From DATARH01 sp036268075 (GTDB lineage Bacteria > Pseudomonadota > Alphaproteobacteria > ATCC43930 > CGMCC-115725): a stretch of DNA of 64,000 bases. The notes beneath the pieces were generated by a model. The model was not told the origin of the DNA, ran no database searches, and saw only the letters and a list, made by a program, of their open reading frames with translations. Position numbers and translations under genes: made by a program. Within the stretch, counting starts at the first letter, position 1. Each line of letters begins with the position of its first letter. Where the stretch lies: assembly GCA_036268075.1 (NCBI GenBank), contig DATAUV010000052.1:6997-70996 (forward strand), in the 5' to 3' direction. Below are positions 8,028-14,231 of this stretch, piece after piece.

Positions 8028-8184
8028 CCCCTCGCCCGCATTGCGGGAGAGGGTGGATCGCGAAGCGAGACGGGTGAGGGCCGAGCGTAGCGAGGTGCTT
8101 GAGAGCGAACGGCGCCGCGCGGCGCCCTCACCCTCCCATCGCTACGCGACGGGCCCCTCCCTCTCCCGCAATGGGGGCGAGGGG
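8028..8184. repeat. Mosaic palindromic repeat between ureA and ureB
   Basis: The left arm carries CTCGCCCGCATTGCGGGAGA and the right arm carries the inverse ending CCCTCTCCCGCAATGGGGG, with GAGACGGGTGAGGG-like segments inside. A spurious open frame (8011-8205) spans it. Related copies are at 8538-8661, inside ureF (11336-11499) and inside pdhC (57208-57274). Confidence 0.9.
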
Positions 8185-8201
8185 AATGTGGGGGACGCCC
8201 C

Positions 8202-8507
8202 ATGATCCCCGGCGAACTCTTCCCTGCCGACGGGGACATCGAGATCAACGCCGGCCGCACGACCGTGACCGTCACCGTCGCCAACACCGGCGACCGGCCG
8301 ATCCAGGTGGGGTCGCACTATCATTTCTACGAGACCAACACGGCCTTGCAGTTCGACCGGGCGGCGGCGCGGGGGTTTCGCCTCGATATTCCGGCGGGCA
8401 CGGCGACACGGTTCGAGCCGGGGCAGACGCGCGAAGTGAGGCTCGTCGCCTATGCCGGGGCGCGGCGGGTGGTCGGGTTCAACGGCAAAGTGAACGGCGT
8501 GTTGTGA
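8202..8507 (+). CDS. ureB: Urease beta subunit
   Basis: The 101-residue protein starts MIPGELFPADGDIEINAGR, has the diagnostic VGSHYHFYETN block and ends VVGFNGKVNG. UreB packs against UreC around the active site of the (UreABC)3 enzyme. Its start lies 18 bases after the repeat block that separates it from ureA. The GGGGAATG preceding the start sits at the repeat edge, so the repeat may contribute to the ribosome binding site. A second repeat block follows before ureC. Confidence 0.97.
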   Translation: MIPGELFPADGDIEINAGRTTVTVTVANTGDRPIQVGSHYHFYETNTALQFDRAAARGFRLDIPAGTATRFEPGQTREVRLVAYAGARRVVGFNGKVNGVL

Positions 8508-8537
8508 GGATGCGATGCTGAGACGGGCGCTTGTCTG

Positions 8538-8661
8538 CTCCCTCTCCGCCCGTTGGGGGGAGAGGGCTGGGGTGAGGTGGGCATGCTCGGGGTCTGCCCA
8601 CCTCACCCTCTCGCCGCTCCGCGACAGGCCCCTCCCTCTCCCCCCAATGGGCGGAGAGGGA
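8538..8661. repeat. Mosaic palindromic repeat between ureB and ureC
   Basis: The left arm CTCCCTCTCCGCCCGTTGGG and the right arm ending CCCAATGGGCGGAGAGGG are inverted copies, with GGTGAGGTGGGC and its complement inside. It almost fills the gap before ureC, and its edge (GGAGAGGGAATG) falls just upstream of the ureC ATG, where a ribosome binding site is needed. Confidence 0.9.
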
Positions 8662-8666
8662 ATGTA

Positions 8667-10376
8667 ATGGCGACCTCGCTGTCGCGCGGTGCCTATGCCG
8701 CGATGTTCGGGCCGACGACCGGGGATCGCCTCAGGCTCGCCGATACCGAGCTCGTGATCGAGATCGAGAGCGACCGCACGATCTATGGCGAGGAGGTCAA
8801 GTTCGGCGGCGGCAAGGTGATCCGCGACGGGATGGGGCAGAGCCAGGCGACGCGCGCCGACGGCGCCGTCGACACGGTCATCACCAACGCCGTCATCATC
8901 GATCATTGGGGGATCGTCAAAGCCGATATCGGCATCCGCGACGGCCGCATCCACGCGATCGGCAAAGCCGGCAATCCGGACGTGCAGCCCGGCGTCGACA
9001 TCATCGTCGGCCCCGGCACCGAAGCGATCGCGGGTGAAGGAAAAATCATCACGGCGGGCGGGATCGACAGCCACATCCACCTGATCTGCCCGCAGCTTTG
9101 CGAAGAGGCGCTGTATAGCGGCGTCACGACGATGCTCGGCGGCGGCACCGGGCCGGCGGCGGGCACCTCGGCGACGACCTGCACGCCCGGGCCGTGGCAC
9201 CTCGCGCGGATCATCCAGGCGGCCGAGGGGCTGCCGGTCAATCTCGGGTTTTTCGGCAAGGGCAATGCGTCCGACCCGCGCGCGCTCGTCGAGATGGTCG
9301 AGGCCGGCGCCTGTGGGCTGAAGCTGCACGAGGATTGGGGCACGACCCCGGCGGCGATCGATTGCTGCCTCTCGGTCGCCGAGCAGTACGACATCGCCGT
9401 CGCGATCCACACCGACACGCTCAACGAAAGCGGGTTTGTCGAGGACACGATCGCGGCGTTCAAGGGCCGCAACATCCACGCCTTCCACACCGAGGGCGCC
9501 GGCGGCGGGCACGCGCCCGACATCATCAAATTGTGCGGGCTCGGGAACGTCTTGCCATCCTCGACGAACCCGACGCGGCCCTACACGGTCAACACCATCG
9601 ACGAGCATCTCGACATGCTGATGGTGTGCCACCACCTCGACCCGCGCATCCCCGAGGATGTCGCGTTCGCCGAAAGCCGCATCCGGCGCGAGACCATCGC
9701 GGCCGAGGACATCCTGCACGATCTCGGCGCGTTCTCGATGATGTCGTCGGACAGTCAGGCGATGGGGCGGGTCGGCGAGGTCATCATCCGCACTTGGCAG
9801 ACCGCCGACAAGATGAAGCGCCAGCGCGGCGCCTTACCCGGCGACAGTGAGCGGAACGATAATTTTCGGGTCAGGCGCTACATCGCCAAATACACGATCA
9901 ACCCGGCGCTGACCCACGGTCTGGCCGAGCATGTCGGCTCGGTCGAGGCGGGAAAGCTCGCCGATCTGGTGATCTGGTCGCCGCCGTTTTTCGGGGTAAA
10001 GCCGGATCTGGTGCTGAAATCGGGGACGATCGCGGCGGCGCTGATGGGCGACCCCAACGCCTCGATCCCGACGCCTCAGCCGGTGCATTACCGGCCGATG
10101 TTCGGCGCCTTCGGCAAGGCGCTGCAGGCGTCGTCGGTGACGTTCCTGCCGACCGCCGCGATCGAGCGTGGGCTGCCGGCTGAGCTCGGGATCGGACGCG
10201 TGGTGCTGCCCGCCCGCAACATCCGTGCGGTCGACAAGAGCCGCATGGTGCATAACGACGCGACGCCGGTCGTCGAGGTCGATCCCGAGACCTACGAGGT
10301 CCGGGCGGACGGCGTTCATCTCACCTGCGAGCCGGCGACGGTCTTGCCGATGGCGCAGCGGTATTTTCTGTACTGA
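8667..10376 (+). CDS. ureC: Urease alpha (catalytic) subunit
   Basis: The 569-residue nickel amidohydrolase is complete. Nickel ligands His136 and His138 (DSHIH), the lysine to be carbamylated Lys219 (GLKLHED), His248 and His274 (HAFHTEG) and Asp362 (SDSQAMG) are all present. So is the flap histidine His322 or His323 (VCHHLD). These sit two residues beyond the classical Klebsiella numbering, consistent with a normal-length, active enzyme. The ATG at 8667 was chosen because the longer frame translates repeat sequence. It is followed by a nested palindrome and then ureE. Confidence 0.98.
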   Translation: MATSLSRGAYAAMFGPTTGDRLRLADTELVIEIESDRTIYGEEVKFGGGKVIRDGMGQSQATRADGAVDTVITNAVIIDHWGIVKADIGIRDGRIHAIGKAGNPDVQPGVDIIVGPGTEAIAGEGKIITAGGIDSHIHLICPQLCEEALYSGVTTMLGGGTGPAAGTSATTCTPGPWHLARIIQAAEGLPVNLGFFGKGNASDPRALVEMVEAGACGLKLHEDWGTTPAAIDCCLSVAEQYDIAVAIHTDTLNESGFVEDTIAAFKGRNIHAFHTEGAGGGHAPDIIKLCGLGNVLPSSTNPTRPYTVNTIDEHLDMLMVCHHLDPRIPEDVAFAESRIRRETIAAEDILHDLGAFSMMSSDSQAMGRVGEVIIRTWQTADKMKRQRGALPGDSERNDNFRVRRYIAKYTINPALTHGLAEHVGSVEAGKLADLVIWSPPFFGVKPDLVLKSGTIAAALMGDPNASIPTPQPVHYRPMFGAFGKALQASSVTFLPTAAIERGLPAELGIGRVVLPARNIRAVDKSRMVHNDATPVVEVDPETYEVRADGVHLTCEPATVLPMAQRYFLY

Positions 10377-10385
10377 ACGAAGCAC

Positions 10386-10543
10386 CGTAGGATGGGTAGA
10401 GCGCAGCGAAACCCATCAAGCAAAAGGTTCACCACGCAGACACGGAGAGCACGAAGGAACAGAAGCCCTTTTTTCTCCGTGTCCTTCGTGTCTCCGTGGT
10501 GAAAGCGGATCGATGGGTTTCGCTGCGCTCTATCCATCCTACG
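10386..10543. repeat. Nested palindrome between ureC and ureE
   Basis: The outer arms are GTAGGATGGGTAGAGCGCAG and its inverse, matching the repeats at 2058 and 52246. Inside them is an unrelated palindrome at 10428-10503, whose arms begin TTCACCACGCAGACACGGAG and end TCTCCGTGGTGAA. One repeat family appears to have inserted into another. Confidence 0.9.
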
Positions 10544-10554
10544 AGGTTGTTTAT

Positions 10555-11022
10555 ATGCGTCGAGCAGTTACGGTTCATCGGAGCGGGCATTGGCCGGAGG
10601 ACGAGACGGCGGACATCGTCACGCTGGCGTTTCTCGACCGGCACCGGCGGCGGATTCGCCTGGTGGCCGATAGCGGTGCGCCGTTTTTGCTCGATCTGGG
10701 GCGGGCGCATCGGCTCAGCGACGGGGACGGGCTGGAGCTCGACGAGGGCGGGTATGTCTGGGTGCGCGCGGCGGCCGAGCGGGTGATCGAAATCGCCGCC
10801 GAGACGCCGACCGACCTTCTCCGCATCGCCTGGCATATCGGCAACCGGCATCTGCCGGTGCAGGCGCTGGAGGGACGGCTGCGCATCCGCGACGACCATG
10901 TCATCGCGACGATGGTCGAGGGGCTGGGCGGCTCGATCTCGCGGCTGGAGGCGCCGTTCGATCCCGAGCTCGGCGCGTATGCCGGCGACGCCCCGGGCCA
11001 GCACCATGACCACGACCACTAG
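10555..11022 (+). CDS. ureE: Urease accessory nickel chaperone UreE
   Basis: The 155-residue protein has the UreE N-terminal peptide-binding domain (TLAFLDRHRRRIRL) and the metal-binding domain with LLRIAWHIGNRHLPVQ, whose histidine binds nickel at the dimer interface. It ends in the histidine-rich tail HHDHDH. UreE delivers nickel to the UreDFG complex. The start was set at the ATG following the nested palindrome. The 3' end overlaps ureF by 17 bases, which implies translational coupling. Confidence 0.95.
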   Translation: MRRAVTVHRSGHWPEDETADIVTLAFLDRHRRRIRLVADSGAPFLLDLGRAHRLSDGDGLELDEGGYVWVRAAAERVIEIAAETPTDLLRIAWHIGNRHLPVQALEGRLRIRDDHVIATMVEGLGGSISRLEAPFDPELGAYAGDAPGQHHDHDH

Positions 11023-11809
11023 CGCCGGCCTCTATCGCCTCTTCGCCTGGCTGTCGCCGGCTTTCCCCATCGGCGCCTTCAGCTATTCGCACGGGCTGGA
11101 GGCCGAGGTCGAAGCCGGCAGGGTGCATGACCGTGCGACGCTCGAACGCTGGATCACGACGATGCTCCGTCACGGCGGCGGAAGGCTCGACGCCGATCTC
11201 TTGCGCGATGCTTATCGCGGGGAGGGGTCGCGCGAGCGGGGGCTGGCGTACCGGGCGACGGCGGAATTGGTCCTGGAGTCGTCGGCGCAGGGGGACGCGT
11301 TTACGGCGACGGTGCGGGCGGCCTGGACGGCTGGCCCTCACCCGCCGATCCCCGGCGCCGCCGCGCTCGCCACCCTCTCCCGCAATGCGGGCGAGGGGAA
11401 AAGTATTGGACCGCGGGCGTCCCGCCCGCATGTCCTCGCCCGCATTGCGGGAGAGGGTGGCGAGCGCGGCGAGACGGGTGAGGGCGCCGAGCGGAGCGAG
11501 GCGAATGCCGGTACGTGCCATGCGGTGGCGGTGGGCGAAGCGGCGGCTGATGTGGAGGCTGCGCTCGAAGACACGCTGACGCTCTACCTCCAATCCTTCG
11601 CATCGAGCCTGATGTCCGCGGGGTTGCGCCTCGGCGTGATCGGGCAGACCGACGGGCAGCGCATCCTCGCCGCGCTCGAACCCGTCATCGCCGAGGCTGT
11701 CGCCGCCTGCATCGTGCGCGATCTGGAGGATTTCGGCGCCGCTAGCTTTGCGGGCGACATCGCCTCGATGGCGCATGAAACCCAGTACACGAGGCTGTTC
11801 CGCTCATGA
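11006..11809 (+). CDS. ureF: Urease accessory protein UreF with in-frame repeat insertion
   Basis: UreF acts with UreD and UreG as a GTPase-gating factor for nickel insertion. The N-terminus (FAWLSPAFPIGAFSYSHGLE) and C-terminus (SASLMSA-like region, GQTDGQRILAALEPV, MAHETQYTRLFRS) are typical. Between about residues 111 and 165 the protein carries a segment unlike UreF. Its DNA is a palindromic repeat block of the same family that flanks ureA, ureB and ureC, and its translation includes SRNAGEG and ARIAGEGG. At 267 residues it is some 40 longer than usual. The frame is preserved throughout, so the product may still work. It overlaps ureG by four bases (ATGA). Confidence 0.93.
   Translation: MTTTTSAGLYRLFAWLSPAFPIGAFSYSHGLEAEVEAGRVHDRATLERWITTMLRHGGGRLDADLLRDAYRGEGSRERGLAYRATAELVLESSAQGDAFTATVRAAWTAGPHPPIPGAAALATLSRNAGEGKSIGPRASRPHVLARIAGEGGERGETGEGAERSEANAGTCHAVAVGEAAADVEAALEDTLTLYLQSFASSLMSAGLRLGVIGQTDGQRILAALEPVIAEAVAACIVRDLEDFGAASFAGDIASMAHETQYTRLFRS
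11336..11499. repeat. Palindromic repeat inside the ureF coding sequence
   Basis: The left arm (11336-11399) and right arm (11437-11485) are inverted copies carrying CTCTCCCGCAATGCGGGCGA and its complement. Between them is a half-unit of the GCGGGCGTCCCGCCCGC family. The block is read through in frame by ureF. Confidence 0.9.
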
Positions 11810-12426
11810 CCCCGGATTCCGCTGGCAAGGACCCGCTGCGCATCGGCATCGGCGGGCCGGTCGGCTCGGGGAAGACCGCGCTGATGGACCGGCTGTGCAA
11901 GGCGATGCGCGACCGCTTCGAGATCGCCGCGATCACCAATGACATCTATACCCGCGAGGACGCAGAGTTCCTGACCCGGAGCGGCGCCTTGCCGCCGGAG
12001 CGGATCAAAGGGGTCGAGACCGGCGGCTGCCCGCACACCGCGATCCGCGAGGACGCGTCGATCAACCTCGCCGCCGTCGCGGAGATGCAGCGCCTGTTCC
12101 CGCGGCTCGACGTGGTGCTGATCGAATCGGGCGGCGACAACCTCGCCGCGACGTTTTCGCCGGAGCTCGCCGATTTGACGATCTACGTCATCGACGTTGC
12201 CGCCGGGGACAAGATCCCGCGCAAGGGCGGACCCGGCATCACCCGCTCGGACCTCCTCGTCATCAACAAGGTCGACCTCGCGCCGCTGGTCGGCGCCAGC
12301 CTCGACGTGATGGACCGCGACGCCCGGAAGATGCGCGGCGAGCGGCCGTTTGTGTTCACCAATTTGAAGGCCGGCGACGGGGTCGACCGGATCGTCGACT
12401 TCGTCGTCGCGCAGGGCGGGTTGTGA
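11806..12426 (+). CDS. ureG: Urease accessory GTPase UreG
   Basis: The 206-residue SIMIBI-class GTPase has a P-loop GPVGSGKT (residues 17-24), the nickel-binding CPH motif (Cys75-His77), the ESGGDNLAATFSPEL switch region and the guanine-specificity NKVD. GTP hydrolysis by UreG powers nickel transfer into UreC. It overlaps ureF by four bases at its start and the following GNAT gene by four bases at its end, so all three are probably translationally coupled. Confidence 0.97.
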   Translation: MTPDSAGKDPLRIGIGGPVGSGKTALMDRLCKAMRDRFEIAAITNDIYTREDAEFLTRSGALPPERIKGVETGGCPHTAIREDASINLAAVAEMQRLFPRLDVVLIESGGDNLAATFSPELADLTIYVIDVAAGDKIPRKGGPGITRSDLLVINKVDLAPLVGASLDVMDRDARKMRGERPFVFTNLKAGDGVDRIVDFVVAQGGL

Positions 12427-12869
12427 GCATCGATATCCGTCCGCTGCGGGAGGAGGATCACGATGTCGCCGCGCATATCTGGGACGCCGGGCGTCGCTCG
12501 ACGGGGCTCGTGATCCCGGGATCGGCGACCGAGGCGCAGTTGCGCGAGCGCATCCCGCGCGAAATGGCGATCGGCTGGGACGCCCATCTCGCCTGGCGCG
12601 GGGACGAAGCGGTCGGGTTTCTGGCGCTCAAGATCAAGCTGCAATGCCTCGACCAGGTCTTCCTGCTGCCCGAGGCGCAAGGGCAGGGAATCGGCCGGGC
12701 GCTGTTCGAATTCGCCTGCGCCCGGATGCCTGAGGGGTTCTGGCTGCGGGCCGCCGCCGACGATAAGCGGGCCTGCGGGTTTTACGAGCATCTCGGCTGC
12801 CGGCCCGGCGAGCGGGCGCGCCATCCGACGCTTGGCTACGAGACGGTGGTGTATCGCTGGACTCCATAA
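12423..12869 (+). CDS. GNAT-family N-acetyltransferase
   Basis: The 148-residue protein has a single GNAT domain. The acetyl-CoA pyrophosphate-binding loop is QGQGIGRALFEFA, and the C-terminal block ACGFYEHLGCRPGE is typical. It begins at a GTG overlapping the ureG stop by four bases, so it is the last gene of the urease operon. The substrate is unknown; nothing in the sequence ties it to nickel or urea apart from position. Confidence 0.85.
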   Translation: MSIDIRPLREEDHDVAAHIWDAGRRSTGLVIPGSATEAQLRERIPREMAIGWDAHLAWRGDEAVGFLALKIKLQCLDQVFLLPEAQGQGIGRALFEFACARMPEGFWLRAAADDKRACGFYEHLGCRPGERARHPTLGYETVVYRWTP

Positions 12870-12917
12870 CGCATTGGGACGCCCGCGGTCCAAATTTGTC
12901 CCAGCCCACGTCCTCGC

Positions 12918-12948
12918 AAAAAAACGCCCCCGGTTTCCCGAGGGCGCC
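12918..12948 (-). terminator. Intrinsic terminator of the hsp20 gene
   Basis: On the minus strand a GC-rich hairpin (CGCCCTCGG, small loop, CCGGGGGCG) is followed directly by seven T residues. It lies 23 bases after the hsp20 stop codon. Confidence 0.88.
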
Positions 12949-12970
12949 TTTCTTCAAGGATGTTCGGCTG

Positions 12971-13435
12971 TTACGCGGCCTTCTGCTCGATCACCTGCGG
13001 GCGCGGGGCCTCGCCGGCGCCGATCTTGATCTGGCGCGGCTTGGCGGCTTCGGGCACCTCGCGGACGAGGTCGACGTGGAGCAGGCCGGTTTCGAGGCTC
13101 GCGCCGCTGACCTTCATGTAGTCCGACAGGGTGAAGCGCCGCTCAAAGGCGCGCCGGGCGATGCCGCGGTGCAGGTAGCGGCCGTCCTCGTCCTTGTCCT
13201 GGCCCTTGCCCGACACGATCAGCGTGCCTTCGTGCACGGTAACGTCGAGCTCGTTTTCGGCAAAACCGGCGACGGCCATCGTCAGGCGATAGGCGTCTTC
13301 GCCGGTCTTTTCGATGTTGTAGGGCGGGTAAGAAACCGCGGTGCCGTCGACCCGCGACGCCGCATCGACCATCCGGGCGAAGCGGTCGAAACCGATCGTC
13401 GAGCGGAACAGCGGAGAGAAGTCAAAGCTGGTCAT
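12971..13435 (-). CDS. Small heat-shock protein (Hsp20/IbpA family)
   Basis: The 154-residue protein has an N-terminal segment MTSFDFSPLFRSTIGFDRF like IbpA/HspA and a central alpha-crystallin domain beginning PPYNIEKTGEDAYRLT. The conserved ASLETGLLHVDL strand and a C-terminal tail follow. Such proteins hold unfolding proteins in a refoldable state. The ATG at 13435 was chosen over an upstream ATG because GGAGG lies at the right distance. The gene has its own sigma-32-like promoter, a two-hairpin leader with a ROSE-like thermometer at the start, and an intrinsic terminator. It is divergent from a 55-codon gene with matching signals. Confidence 0.95.
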   Translation of the reverse strand: MTSFDFSPLFRSTIGFDRFARMVDAASRVDGTAVSYPPYNIEKTGEDAYRLTMAVAGFAENELDVTVHEGTLIVSGKGQDKDEDGRYLHRGIARRAFERRFTLSDYMKVSGASLETGLLHVDLVREVPEAAKPRQIKIGAGEAPRPQVIEQKAA

Positions 13436-13437
13436 AA

Positions 13438-13462
13438 CCATATCCTCCATCGAGCAACATGG
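13438..13462 (-). promoter_or_regulatory. ROSE-like RNA thermometer hairpin of hsp20
   Basis: On the minus strand CCATGTTGCT (13462-13453) can pair with AGGATATGG (13446-13438) across a six-base loop, leaving one bulged G. The core UUGCU against AGGA is the signature of ROSE thermometers in rhizobial heat-shock leaders. The Shine-Dalgarno GGAGG (13448-13444) is partly locked in the stem, and the ATG begins three bases after it. A second hairpin (GGCACC/GGTGCC, 13467-13491) lies upstream in the leader. Confidence 0.82.
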
Positions 13463-13534
13463 GAGCGGCACCTGCCACATGGCCCGGTGCCTGTTCACTG
13501 CGCGGCCCCAGCAAGGGCGACCGCACGGGAGTGG

Positions 13535-13562
13535 ATTTAGTTACGGTTGGCGCCGCTTCAAG
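13535..13562 (-). promoter_or_regulatory. Sigma-32-like promoter of hsp20
   Basis: On the minus strand CTTG (13562-13559) is followed after 17 bases by ACTAAAT (13541-13535). This resembles the alphaproteobacterial RpoH pattern CTTG-N17-CYTATNT. It would give a leader of roughly 90 nucleotides. Confidence 0.65.
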
Positions 13563-13568
13563 AGGGGG

Positions 13569-13596
13569 CTTGAACGGGTTTTATGCGCGCCTAAAT
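13569..13596 (+). promoter_or_regulatory. Sigma-32-like promoter of the 55-codon gene
   Basis: CTTG (13569-13572), 17 bases, then CCTAAAT (13590-13596). It mirrors the hsp20 promoter on the other strand, and the two -35 elements are only six bases apart. It would give a leader of roughly 40 nucleotides containing only the thermometer hairpin. Confidence 0.65.
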
Positions 13597-13616
13597 CGAA
13601 TCTCACGATCGCGTTG

Positions 13617-13639
13617 CATGTTGCTCAAGGGAGGACGTG
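13617..13639 (+). promoter_or_regulatory. ROSE-like hairpin of the 55-codon gene
   Basis: CATGTTGCT (13617-13625) can pair with AGGACGTG (13632-13639) across the loop CAAGGG, with one bulged G. This is the same UUGCU/AGGA core as at hsp20. GGGAGGA, the ribosome binding site, lies in the loop and descending stem, and the ATG starts three bases after the hairpin, as at hsp20. Confidence 0.8.
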
Positions 13640-13642
13640 ACA

Positions 13643-13810
13643 ATGACTTTCGACGACATCCCGCGCCCGGACCCCAAGGACGCGCCGGTCGTTTCCCGCA
13701 TCGAGCCGAAGCCGCAAGCCACGCCGGCGCCACGGGAGGCGAAGGCACAGGAAGAGCGCGCCCCAGCCGATGCGGAGCCGCACTTCCCGCGCATCTTTCC
13801 GGGGATTTAA
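13643..13810 (+). CDS. Heat-shock-associated 55-residue proline-rich protein
   Basis: This 55-codon frame starts MTFDDIPRPDPKDAPVVS and ends PHFPRIFPGI. It is rich in proline, acidic and basic residues, has no cysteine and no membrane segment, and looks disordered. I do not recognise the family. The case for a real gene rests on its upstream signals: a sigma-32-like promoter, a ROSE-like hairpin covering a strong GGGAGGA site, and correct spacing, all mirroring the divergent hsp20 gene. A 21-base near-perfect tandem duplication begins at its last codons (13801), and a GCGGGCGTCCC-type repeat follows. Confidence 0.68.
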   Translation: MTFDDIPRPDPKDAPVVSRIEPKPQATPAPREAKAQEERAPADAEPHFPRIFPGI

Positions 13811-13860
13811 GGATGCGGGCCGGGGATTTAAGAATGCGGGCGGGGACGCCCGCTGGCCGC
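13801..13860. repeat. Short tandem duplication and repeat arm
   Basis: GGGGATTTAAGGATGCGGGC is duplicated almost exactly in tandem (13801-13821 and 13822-13841) and runs into a GCGGGCGTCCCCGCCC-type palindrome. The first unit contains the stop codon of the 55-codon gene. The block ends at the stop of rpmE. Confidence 0.75.
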
Positions 13861-14087
13861 TAGCTCTTGATGCCGAAGCCGCCGAAGCGCTTGTTGAAGC
13901 GGGCGAGCTGGCCGCCGGTGTCGAGGAGGCGCTGCTGGCCGCCGGTCCAGGCCGGGTGCGATTTCGGGTCGATGTCGAGCCGCAGCGTGTCGCCCGCCTT
14001 GCCGTAGGTCGAGCGCGTCTTGTACGAAGACCCGTCCGTCATCTGGATCGTGATCTCGTGGTAATCGGGGTGGATGTCGGCCTTCAT
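13860..14087 (-). CDS. rpmE: Ribosomal protein bL31
   Basis: The 75-residue protein begins MKADIHPDYHEITIQMTDG and contains SHPAWTGGQQ and RFNKRFGGFG, typical of bL31. It has no cysteines, so it is of the zinc-free type. It sits at the large-subunit central protuberance and bridges to the small subunit. Convergent with the 55-codon gene; a diverged palindromic repeat lies upstream. Confidence 0.97.
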   Translation of the reverse strand: MKADIHPDYHEITIQMTDGSSYKTRSTYGKAGDTLRLDIDPKSHPAWTGGQQRLLDTGGQLARFNKRFGGFGIKS

Positions 14088-14144
14088 TTGACTCTCTCCT
14101 GCGGCGCGCGGTTATACCGACGCTGCGCCGAACTCGCAACAAAT

Positions 14145-14220
14145 GTAGGGCGGGCGAGCGAAGCGTATCCCGCAGTCCTCACACGCGCAGATGGATTGCG
14201 CTCAGCTTATCCACCCTACG
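14145..14220. repeat. Diverged palindromic repeat of the GTAGG family
   Basis: Arms GTAGGGCGGGCGAGCGAAGC and the inverse ending ATCCACCCTACG lie between rpmE and the aminotransferase gene. It is a degenerate relative of the copies at 2058, 10386 and 52246. Confidence 0.75.
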
Positions 14221-14231
14221 GTTCAACGCGG

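Noticed and set aside
8011..8205. 64-codon frame between ureA and ureB
   Set aside because: It is translated palindromic repeat (SPALRERVDREARRVRAE type), a common spurious product of these elements.
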